A stretch of 64,000 nt of DNA from Sisyra terminalis (taxonomy: Eukaryota > Arthropoda > Insecta > Neuroptera > Sisyridae): assembly GCA_958496175.1 (NCBI GenBank), contig OY292277.1:2976001-3040000 (forward strand). The letters run 5' to 3'. Shown one piece after another: positions 1-9,271 of the stretch. Position 1 is the stretch's first letter; the number at the start of each line of letters is the position of its first letter. The translations under genes were made by a program, and so were the position numbers. The notes below the pieces were generated by a model. It was not told where the DNA came from, searched no databases, and worked only from the letters and a program-made list of their open reading frames with translations.

Positions 1-229
1 GAACGATAATATAACAATCTTTTTCGATTTCGAAACAAAAAGATTTTTCGCCAAAAAAAACCGTGGGTTAACCATCGTTGATTTTTCACGAACATGGTCA
101 AATTAAAAAAAATTTATTTTAGGATGCCAATCGAAAGTACAAGTCTATCTGTACATGCTGTGCAAATTTTTCCCATAACAAACCACGTTTAAGGGTTGAA
201 CATGCAGTTTAAGGGATGCATACTTCCCA
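1..229 (+). repeat. Partial left-edge monomer M0
   Basis: This is the last 229 bp of a monomer. Its A8T8 tract is interrupted (TTTATTTT, near 113-120), a variant also present in M4, M25, M29 and M54. Its place in the order of variants matches M25 and M54, so it is the corresponding element of the first higher-order copy. Window base 1 aligns with base 8374. Confidence 0.9.
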
Positions 230-564
230 CTAAGAGGGAGAGACGAACGTGGCTTCTTCAACAATTGCATGTACCATCGTTATATAAGGGATGATTTTCG
301 AACCAAAGGCAGTTTCGGGTTCGTAACAATGTATAGAACGATAATATAACAATCTTTTTCGATTTCGAAACAAAAAGATTTTTCGCCAAAAAAAACCGTG
401 GGTTAACCATCGTTGATTTTTCACGAACATGGTCAAATTAAAAAAAAATTTTTTTAGGATGCCAATCGAAAGTACAAGTCTATCTGTACATGCTGTGCAA
501 ATTTTTCCCATAACAAACCACGTTTAAGGGTTGAACATGCAGTTTAAGGGATGCATACTTCCCA

Positions 565-898
565 CTAAGAGGGAGAGACGAACGTGGCTTCTTCAACAAT
601 TGCATGTACCACCGTATATAAGGGATGATTTTCGAACCAAAGGCAGTTTCGGGTTCGTAACAATGTATAGAACGATAATATAACAATCTTTTTCGATTTC
701 GAAACAAAAAGATTTTTCGCCAAAAAAAACCGTGGGTTAACCATCGTTGATTTTTCACGAACATGGTCAAATTAAAAAAAAATTTTTTTAGGATGCCAAT
801 CGAAAGTACAAGTCTATCTGTACATGCTGTGCAAATTTTTCCCATAACAAACCACGTTTAAGGGTTGAACATGCAGTTTAAGGGATGCATACTTCCCA
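565..898 (+). repeat. 334-bp monomer M2 (ACCACCGTATAT variant)
   Basis: The common ACCATCGTTATAT at unit 44-56 is ACCACCGTATAT here (about 608-619): one T is lost and one T is C. The same compound variant occurs only in M27 and M56, so the three are copies of a single event and date the higher-order duplication as later than it. Confidence 0.92.
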
Positions 899-949
899 CT
901 AAGAGGGAGAGACGAACGTGGCTTCTTCAACAATTGCATGTACCATCGT

Positions 950-957
950 TATATAAG
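950..957 (+). promoter_or_regulatory. TATA-like element TATATAAG in each monomer (shown in M3)
   Basis: TATATAAG at unit 52-59 resembles a eukaryotic TATA box and is present in almost all monomers, including the 334-bp M2 type, where the deletion lies just before it. Some satellites are known to be transcribed, but no start site or other core element is visible here. In DNA of 64% A+T a match of this length could be chance. Confidence 0.25.
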
Positions 958-1019
958 GGATGATTTTCGAACCAAAGGCAGTTTCGGGTTCGTAACAATG
1001 TATAGAACGATAATATAAC

Positions 1020-1049
1020 AATCTTTTTCGATTTCGAAACAAAAAGATT
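1020..1049. repeat. Perfect 9-bp inverted repeat in each monomer (shown in M3)
   Basis: AATCTTTTT at 1020-1028 is the exact reverse complement of AAAAAGATT at 1041-1049, with a 12-base loop that itself contains the palindrome TTTCGAAA. The same structure is at unit 122-151 of nearly every monomer (M68 mismatches one pair). It could extrude as a small hairpin or form a two-fold binding site. A function is inference. Confidence 0.8.
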
Positions 1050-1056
1050 TTTCGCC

Positions 1057-1064
1057 AAAAAAAA
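1057..1064. repeat. A8 homopolymer run in each monomer (shown in M3)
   Basis: A run of eight A between GCC and CCG lies at unit 159-166. It is a site of length change: M64 and M67 have A7, and M167 has A6 followed by T. Long A runs stiffen DNA and disfavour nucleosomes in general; whether this run does so here is untested. Confidence 0.85.
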
Positions 1065-1069
1065 CCGTG

Positions 1070-1077
1070 GGTTAACC
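1070..1077. repeat. 8-bp palindrome GGTTAACC in each monomer (shown in M3)
   Basis: This perfect two-fold palindrome is at unit 172-179, beside the A8 run. It is broken only in isolated variants: M17, M47 and M50 have GGTTATCC, and M147 has GGTTAAAC. Its function is unknown. Confidence 0.75.
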
Positions 1078-1108
1078 ATCGTTGATTTTTCACGAACATG
1101 GTCAAATT

Positions 1109-1124
1109 AAAAAAAATTTTTTTT
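1109..1124. repeat. A8T8 tract with A8T8/A9T7 alternation (shown in M3)
   Basis: The self-complementary 16-base A/T tract is at unit 211-226. Two main forms exist, A8T8 and A9T7, with the sum held at 16. Shorter forms (A8T7 in M14 and M39, A9T6 in M99) account for three of the nine 334-bp monomers. Interrupted (TTTATTTT: M0, M4, M25, M29, M54) and right-extended forms (T run reaching GG: M60, M82, M163, M176, M179, M187) also occur. This is the most informative marker of the array. Confidence 0.9.
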
Positions 1125-1190
1125 AGGATGCCAATCGAAAGTACAAGTCTATCTGTACATGCTGTGCAAATTTTTCCCATAACAAACCAC

Positions 1191-1219
1191 GTTTAAGGGT
1201 TGAACATGCAGTTTAAGGG
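1191..1219 (+). repeat. Internal direct repeat of GTTTAAGGG (shown in M3)
   Basis: GTTTAAGGG occurs at unit 293-301 and 313-321, 20 bp apart, each followed by a similar TG-rich segment. TAAGGGATG from the second copy occurs again at unit 56-64 of the monomer. The GGGTTGAAC to GGGATGAAC change in M60, M164, M177, M179, M180, M182 and M185 makes the first copy more like the second. Confidence 0.75.
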
Positions 1220-4200
1220 ATGCATACTTCCCACTAAGAGGGAGAGACGAACGTGGCTTCTTCAACAATTGCATGTACCATCGTTATATAAGGGATGATT
1301 TTCGAACCAAAGGCAGTTTCGGGTTCGTAACAATGTATAGAACGATAATATAACAATCTTTTTCGATTTCGAAACAAAAAGATTTTTCGCCAAAAAAAAC
1401 CGTGGGTTAACCATCGTTGATTTTTCACGAACATGGTCAAATTAAAAAAAATTTATTTTAGGATGCCAATCGAAAGTACAAGTCTATCTGTACATGCTGT
1501 GCAAATTTTTCCCATAACAAACCACGTTTAAGGGTTGAACATGCAGTTTAAGGGATGCATACTTCCCACTAAGAGGGAGAGACGAACGTGGCTTCTTCAA
1601 CAATTGCATGTACCATCGTTATATAAGGGATGATTTTCGAACCAAAGGCAGTTTCGGGTTCGTAACAATGTATAGAACGATAATATAACAATCTTTTTCG
1701 ATTTCGAAACAAAAAGATTTTTCGCCAAAAAAAACCGTGGGTTAACCATCGTTGATTTTTCACGAACATGGTCAAATAAAAAAAAATTTTTTTTAGGATG
1801 CCAATCGAAAGTACAAGTCTATCTGTATATGCTGTGCAAATTTTTCCCATAACAAACCACGTTTAAGGGTTGAACATGCAGTTTAAGGGATGCATACTTC
1901 CCACTAAGAGGGAGAGACGAACGTGGCTTCTTCAACAATTGCATGTACCATCGTTATATAAGGGATGATTTTCGAACCAAAGGCAGTTTCGGGTTCGTAA
2001 CAATGTATAGAACGATAATATAACAATCTTTTTCGATTTCGAAACAAAAAGATTTTTCGCCAAAAAAAACCGTGGGTTAACCATCGTTGATTTTTCACGA
2101 ACATGGTCAAATTAAAAAAAAATTTTTTTAGGATGCCAATCGAAAGTACAAGTCTATCTGTACATGCTGTGCAAATTTTTCCCATAACAAACCACGTTTA
2201 AGGGTTGAACATGCAGTTTAAGGGATGCATACTTCCCACTAAGAGGGAGAGACGAACGTGGCTTCTTCAACAATTGCATGTACCATCGTTATATAAGGGA
2301 TGATTTTCGAACCAAAGGCAGTTTCGGGTTCGTAACAATGTATAGAACGATAATATAACAATCTTTTTCGATTTCGAAACAAAAAGATTTTTCGCCAAAA
2401 AAAACCGTGGGTTAACCATCGTTGATTTTTCACGAACATGGTCAAATTAAAAAAAATTTTTTTTAGGATGCCAATCGAAAGTACAAGTCTATCTGTACAT
2501 GCTGTGCAAATTTTTCCCATAACAAACCACGTTTAAGGGTTGAACATGCAGTTTAAGGGATGCATACTTCCCACTAAGAGGGAGAGACGAACGTGGCTTC
2601 TTCAACAATTGCATGTACCATCGTTATATAAGGGATGATTTTCGAACCAAAGGCAGTTTCGGGTTCGTAACAATGTATAGAACGATAATATAACAATCTT
2701 TTTCGATTTCGAAACAAAAAGATTTTTCGCCAAAAAAAACCGTGGGTTAACCATCGTTGATTTTTCACGAACATGGTCAAATTAAAAAAAATTTTTTTTA
2801 GGATGCCAATCGAAAGTACAAGTCTATCTGTACATGCTGTGCAAATTTTTCCCATAACAAACCACGTTTAAGGGTTGAACATGCAGTTTAAGGGATGCAT
2901 ACTTCCCACTAAGAGGGAGAGACGAACGTGGCTTCTTCAACAATTGCATGTACCATCGTTATATAAGGGATGATTTTCGAACCAAAGGCAGTTTCGGGTG
3001 CGTAACAATGTATAGAACGATAATATAACAATCTTTTTCGATTTCGAAACAAAAAGATTTTTCGCCAAAAAAAACCGTGGGTTAACCATCGTTGATTTTT
3101 CACGAACATGGTCAAATTAAAAAAAATTTTTTTTAGGATGCCAATCGAAAGTACAAGTCTATCTGTATATGCTGTGCAAATTTTTCCCATAACAAACCAC
3201 GTTTAAGGGTTGAACATGCAGTTTAAGGGATGCATACTTCCCACTAAGAGGGAGAGACGAACGTGGCTTCTTCAACAATTGCATGTACCATCGTTATATA
3301 AGGGATGATTTTCGAACCAAAGGCAGTTTCGGGTTCGTAACAATGTATAGAACGATAATATAACAATCTTTTTCGATTTCGAAACAAAAAGATTTTTCGC
3401 CAAAAAAAACCGTGGGTTAACCATCGTTGATTTTTCACGAACATGGTCAAATTAAAAAAAATTTTTTTTAGGATGCCAATCGAAAGTACAAGTCTATCTG
3501 TATATGCTGTGCAAATTTTTCCCATAACAAACCACGTTTAAGGGTTGAACATGCAGTTTAAGGGATGCATACTTCCCACTAAGAGGGAGAGACGAACGTG
3601 GCTTCTTCAACAATTGCATGTACCATCGTTATATAAGGGATGATTTTCGAACCAAAGGCAGTTTCGGGTGCGTAACAATGTATAGAACGATAATATAACA
3701 ATCTTTTTCGATTTCGAAACAAAAAGATTTTTCGCCAAAAAAAACCGTGGGTTAACCATCGTTGATTTTTCACGAACATGGTCAAATTAAAAAAAAATTT
3801 TTTTAGGATGCCAATCGAAAGTACAAGTCTATCTGTACATGCTGTGCAAATTTTTCCCATAACAAACCACGTTTAAGGGTTGAACATGCAGTTTAAGGGA
3901 TGCATACTTCCCACTAAGAGGGAGAGACGAACGTGGCTTCTTCAACAATTGCATGTACCATCGTTATATAAGGGATGATTTTCGAACCAAAGGCAGTTTC
4001 GGGTTCGTAACAATGTATAGAACGATAATATAACAATCTTTTTCGATTTCGAAACAAAAAGATTTTTCGCCAAAAAAAACCGTGGGTTAACCATCGTTGA
4101 TTTTTCACGAACATGGTCAAATTAAAAAAAAATTTTTTTAGGATGCCAATCGAAAGTACAAGTCTATCTGTACATGCTGTGCAAATTTTTCCCATAACAA

Positions 4201-4583
4201 ACCACGTTTAAGGGTTGAACATGCAGTTTAAGGGATGCATACTTCCCACTAAGAGGGAGAGACGAACGTGGCTTCTTCAACAATTGCATGTACCATCGTT
4301 ATATAAGGGATGATTTTCGAACCAAAGGCAGTTTCGGGTTCGTAACAATGTATAGAACGATAATATAACAATCTTTTTCGATTTCGAAACAAAAAGATTT
4401 TTCGCCAAAAAAAACCGTGGGTTAACCATCGTTGATTTTTCACGAACATGGTCAAATTAAAAAAAATTTTTTTTAGGATGCCAATCGAAAGTACAAGTCT
4501 ATCTGTACATGCTGTGCAAATTTTTCCCATAACAAACCACGTTTAAGGGTTGAACATGCAGTTTAAGGGATGCATACTTCCCA

Positions 4584-4917
4584 CTAAGAGGGAGAGACGA
4601 ACGTGGCTTCTTCAACAATTGCATGTACCATCGTTATATAAGGGATGATTTTCGAACCAAAGGCAGTTTCGGGTGCGTAACAATGTATAGAACGATAATA
4701 TAACAATCTTTTTCGATTTCGAAACAAAAAGATTTTTCGCCAAAAAAAACCGTGGGTTAACCATCGTTGATTTTTCACGAACATGGTCAAATTAAAAAAA
4801 ATTTTTTTAGGATGCCAATCGAAAGTACAAGTCTATCTGTACATGCTGTGCAAATTTTTCCCATAACAAACCACGTTTAAGGGTTGAACATGCAGTTTAA
4901 GGGATGCATACTTCCCA
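4584..4917 (+). repeat. 334-bp monomer M14 (A8T7 tract)
   Basis: The A8T8 tract is A8T7 here (about 4793-4807), a one-base loss in a homopolymer. The monomer also carries G at unit 95. Its copy is M39. Confidence 0.9.
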
Positions 4918-7900
4918 CTAAGAGGGAGAGACGAACGTGGCTTCTTCAACAATTGCATGTACCATCGTTATATAAGGGATGATTTTCGAACCAAAGGCAG
5001 TTTCGGGTTCGTAACAATGTATAGAACGATAATATAACAATCTTTTTCGATTTCGAAACAAAAAGATTTTTCGCCAAAAAAAACCGTGGGTTAACCATCG
5101 TTGATTTTTCACGAACATGGTCAAATAAAAAAAAAATTTTTTTAGGATGCCAATCGAAAGTACAAGTCTATCTGTACATGCTGTGCAAATTTTTCCCATA
5201 ACAAACCACGTTTAAGGGTTGAACATGCAGTTTAAGGGATGCATACTTCCCACTAAGAGGGAGAGACGAACGTGGCTTCTTCAACAATTGCATGTACCAT
5301 CGTTATATAAGGGATGATTTTCGAACCAAAGGCAGTTTCGGGTTCGTAACAATGTATAGAACGATAATATAACAATCTTTTTCGATTTCGAAACAAAAAG
5401 ATTTTTCGCCAAAAAAAACCGTGGGTTAACCATCGTTGATTTTTCACGAACATGGTCAAATTAAAAAAAAATTTTTTTAGGATGCCAATCGAAAGTACAA
5501 GTCTATCTGTACATGCTGTGCAAATTTTTCCCATAACAAACCACGTTTAAGGGTTGAACATGCAGTTTAAGGGATGCATACTTCCCACTAAGAGGGAGAG
5601 ACGAACGTGGCTTCTTCAACAATTGCATGTACCATCGTTATATAAGGGATGATTTTCGAACCAAAGGCAGTTTCGGGTTCGTAACAATGTATAGAACGAT
5701 AATATAACAATCTTTTTCGATTTCGAAACAAAAAGATTTTTCGCCAAAAAAAACCGTGGGTTATCCATCGTTGATTTTTCACGAACATGGTCAAATTAAA
5801 AAAAATTTTTTTTAGGATGCCAATCGAAAGTACAAGTCTATCTGTACATGCTGTGCAAATTTTTCCCATAACAAACCACGTTTAAGGGTTGAACATGCAG
5901 TTTAAGGGATGCATACTTCCCACTAAGAGGGAGAGACGAACGTGGCTTCTTCAACAATTGCATGTACCATCGTTATATAAGGGATGATTTTCGAACCAAA
6001 GGCAGTTTCGGGTTCGTAACAATGTATAGAACGATAATATAACAATCTTTTTCGATTTCGAAACAAAAAGATTTTTCGCCAAAAAAAACCGTGGGTTAAC
6101 CATCGTTGATTTTTCACGAACATGGTCAAATTAAAAAAAAATTTTTTTAGGATGCCAATCGAAAGTACAAGTCTATCTGTACATGCTGTGCAAATTTTTC
6201 CCATAACAAACCACGTTTAAGGGTTGAACATGCAGTTTAAGGGATGCATACTTCCCACTAAGAGGGAGAGACGAACGTGGCTTCTTCAACAATTGCATGT
6301 ACCATCGTTATATAAGGGATGATTTTCGAACCAAAGGCAGTTTCGGGTTCGTAACAATGTATAGAACGATAATATAACAATCTTTTTCGATTTCGAAACA
6401 AAAAGATTTTTCGCCAAAAAAAACCGTGGGTTAACCATCGTTGATTTTTCACGAACATGGTCAAATTAAAAAAAAATTTTTTTAGGATGCCAATCGAAAG
6501 TACAAGTCTATCTGTACATGCTGTGCAAATTTTTCCCATAACAAACCACGTTTAAGGGTTGAACATGCAGTTTAAGGGATGCATACTTCCCACTAAGAGG
6601 GAGAGACGAACGTGGCTTCTTCAACAATTGCATGTACCATCGTTATATAAGGGATGATTTTCGAACCAAAGGCAGTTTCGGGTTCGTAACAATGTATAGA
6701 ACGATAATATAACAATCTTTTTCGATTTCGAAACAAAAAGATTTTTCGCCAAAAAAAACCGTGGGTTAACCATCGTTGATTTTTCACGAACATGGTCAAA
6801 TTAAAAAAAATTTTTTTTAGGATGCCAATCGAAAGTACAAGTCTATCTGTACATGCTGTGCAAATTTTTCCCATAACAAACCACGTTTAAGGGTTGAACA
6901 TGCAGTTTAAGGGATGCATACTTCCCACTAAGAGGGAGAGACGAACGTGGCTTCTTCAACAATTGCATGTACCATCGTTATATAAGGGATGATTTTCGAA
7001 CCAAAGGCAGTTTCGGGTTCGTAACAATGTATAGAACGATAATAACACAATCTTTTTCGATTTCGAAACAAAAAGATTTTTCGCCAAAAAAAACCGTGGG
7101 TTAACCATCGTTGATTTTTCACGAACATGGTCAAATTAAAAAAAATTTTTTTTAGGATGCCAATCGAAAGTACAAGTCTATCTGTACATGCTGTGCAAAT
7201 TTTTCCCATAACAAACCACGTTTAAGGGTTGAACATGCAGTTTAAGGGATGCATACTTCCCACTAAGAGGGAGAGACGAACGTGGCTTCTTCAACAATTG
7301 CATGTACCATCGTTATATAAGGGATGATTTTCGAACCAAAGGCAGTTTCGGGTTCGTAACAATGTATAGAACGATAATAACACAATCTTTTTCGATTTCG
7401 AAACAAAAAGATTTTTCGCCAAAAAAAACCGTGGGTTAACCATCGTTGATTTTTCACGAACATGGTCAAATTAAAAAAAATTTTTTTTAGGATGCCAATC
7501 GAAAGTACAAGTCTATCTGTACATGCTGTGCAAATTTTTCCCATAACAAACCACGTTTAAGGGTTGAACATGCAGTTTAAGGGATGCATACTTCCCACTA
7601 AGAGGGAGAGACGAACGTGGCTTCTTCAACAATTGCATGTACCATCGTTATATAAGGGATGATTTTCGAACCAAAGGCAGTTTCGGGTTCGTAACAATGT
7701 ATAGAACGATAATATAACAATCTTTTTCGATTTCGAAACAAAAAGATTTTTCGCCAAAAAAAACCGTGGGTTAACCATCGTTGATTTTTCACGAACATGG
7801 TCAAATTAAAAAAAATTTTTTTTAGGATGCCAATCGAAAGTACAAGTCTATCTGTACATGCTGTGCAAATTTTTTCCATAACAAACCACGTTTAAGGGTT

Positions 7901-8937
7901 GAACATGCAGTTTAAGTGATGCATACTTCCCACTAAGAGGGAGAGACGAACGTGGCTTCTTCAACAATTGCATGTACCATCGTTATATAAGGGATGATTT
8001 TCGAACCAAAGGCAGTTTCGGGTTCGTAACAATGTATAGAACGATAATATAACAATCTTTTTCGATTTCGAAACAAAAAGATTTTTCGCCAAAAAAAACC
8101 GTGGGTTAACCATCGTTGATTTTTCACGAACATGGTCAAATTAAAAAAAATTTTTTTTAGGATGCCAATCGAAAGTACAAGTCTATCTGTACATGCTGTG
8201 CAAATTTTTCCCATAACAAACCACGTTTAAGGGTTGAACATGCAGTTTAAGGGATGCATACTTCCCACTAAGAGGGAGAGACGAACGTGGCTTCTTCAAC
8301 AATTGCATGTACCATCGTTATATAAGGGATGATTTTCGAACCAAAGGCAGTTTCGGGTTCGAGACAATGTATAGAACGATAATATAACAATCTTTTTCGA
8401 TTTCGAAACAAAAAGATTTTTCGCCAAAAAAAACCGTGGGTTAACCATCGTTGATTTTTCACGAACATGGTCAAATTAAAAAAAATTTATTTTAGGATGC
8501 CAATCGAAAGTACAAGTCTATCTGTACATGCTGTGCAAATTTTTCCCATAACAAACCACGTTTAAGGGTTGAACATGCAGTTTAAGGGATGCATACTTCC
8601 CACTAAGAGGGAGAGACGAACGTGGCTTCTTCAACAATTGCATGTACCATCGTTATATAAGGGATGATTTTCGAACCAAAGGCAGTTTCGGGTTCGTAAC
8701 AATGTATAGAACGATAATATAACAATCTTTTTCGATTTCGAAACAAAAAGATTTTTCGCCAAAAAAAACCGTGGGTTAACCATCGTTGATTTTTCACGAA
8801 CATGGTCAAATTAAAAAAAAATTTTTTTAGGATGCCAATCGAAAGTACAAGTCTATCTGTACATGCTGTGCAAATTTTTCCCATAACAAACCACGTTTAA
8901 GGGTTGAACATGCAGTTTAAGGGATGCATACTTCCCA

Positions 8938-9271
8938 CTAAGAGGGAGAGACGAACGTGGCTTCTTCAACAATTGCATGTACCACCGTATATAAGGGATG
9001 ATTTTCGAACCAAAGGCAGTTTCGGGTTCGTAACAATGTATAGAACGATAATATAACAATCTTTTTCGATTTCGAAACAAAAAGATTTTTCGCCAAAAAA
9101 AACCGTGGGTTAACCATCGTTGATTTTTCACGAACATGGTCAAATTAAAAAAAAATTTTTTTAGGATGCCAATCGAAAGTACAAGTCTATCTGTACATGC
9201 TGTGCAAATTTTTCCCATAACAAACCACGTTTAAGGGTTGAACATGCAGTTTAAGGGATGCATACTTCCCA
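8938..9271 (+). repeat. 334-bp monomer M27, copy of M2
   Basis: It carries the same compound change as M2 (ACCACCGTATAT, about 8981-8992) and sits in the same place in higher-order copy 2. Confidence 0.92.

Larger units (their letters stand above)
899..1180 (-). other. Recurrent 93-codon reverse-strand reading frame, judged non-coding
   Basis: In most monomers the reverse strand is open for 93 codons, from ATG at unit 280-282 to TAG at unit 1-3. The predicted product is basic and aromatic-rich and resembles no family I know. I judge it non-coding. It reads through the A8T8 tract, so A8T8 versus A9T7 simply swaps Ile and Phe. It is stopped by the TTTATTTT variants (M4, M25, M29, M54) and by CGTTAATTT (M70, M76), and frameshifted in all nine 334-bp monomers. 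Among distinct variants I recognise roughly 28 amino-acid changes and only about four silent ones, which gives no sign of purifying selection. No intron, signal peptide or domain is visible. The chance of a real product is low. Confidence 0.7.
899..1233 (+). repeat. Reference monomer (M3), most common form, 335 bp
   Basis: This monomer carries the most frequent state at each variable site I compared, and is the reference for unit positions 1-335 used in other entries. Unit positions: GCATGTAC 38-45; TATATAAG 52-59; 9-bp inverted-repeat arms 122-130 and 143-151; A8 run 159-166; GGTTAACC 172-179; A8T8 211-226; GTACATGC 257-264; GTTTAAGGG 293-301 and 313-321; ATGCAT 322-327. Positions 111-230 are about 28% GC and the rest about 41% GC. 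Variable sites used as markers: 48-51 (one base lost in M2), 95 (T or G), 185-187, the A/T boundary at 219, 209 (T or A), 259 (C or T) and 303 (T or A). Confidence 0.95.
1..8267 (+). repeat. Higher-order repeat copy 1: 25 monomers (M0-M24)
   Basis: The order of marked monomers is: M0 broken T tract; M1 A9T7; M2 334 bp; M3 common; M4 broken T tract; M5 two-marker variant (unit 209 A, 259 T); M6 A9T7; M7 and M8 common; M9 with 95 G and 259 T; M10 with 259 T; M11 with 95 G and A9T7; M12 A9T7; M13 common; M14 with 95 G and 334 bp; M15 with 209 A and A9T7; M16 A9T7; M17 with GGTTATCC; M18 and M19 A9T7; M20 common; M21 and M22 with a TA-to-AC change; M23 with T6 before CC; M24 common. The order of M0-M16 reappears at M25-M41, 8373 bp downstream. 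Confidence 0.88.

Noticed and set aside
480..845. 121-codon reading frames at 480-845, 8853-9218 and 18566-18931 as distinct genes
   Set aside because: They are the same frame, extended across the monomer junction by the single-base loss in M2, M27 and M56.
1117..1128. Telomeric repeat (TTAGG or TTAGGG type)
   Set aside because: TTTTAGGA occurs once per monomer and TTTAAGGG twice, but there is no short tandem run.
899..1233. CENP-B box
   Set aside because: I looked for TTCG, four bases, A, two bases, CGGG on both strands. TTCG and CGGG both occur (unit 68-71 and 87-90) but the spacing is wrong by eight bases.
899..1233. Ancient dimer of two half-monomers
   Set aside because: Internal repeats (ACCATCGTT at 133 bp, ACGAAC(G/A)TGG at 180 bp, GTTTAAGGG at 20 bp) have inconsistent spacings, so a simple dimer origin is not supported.
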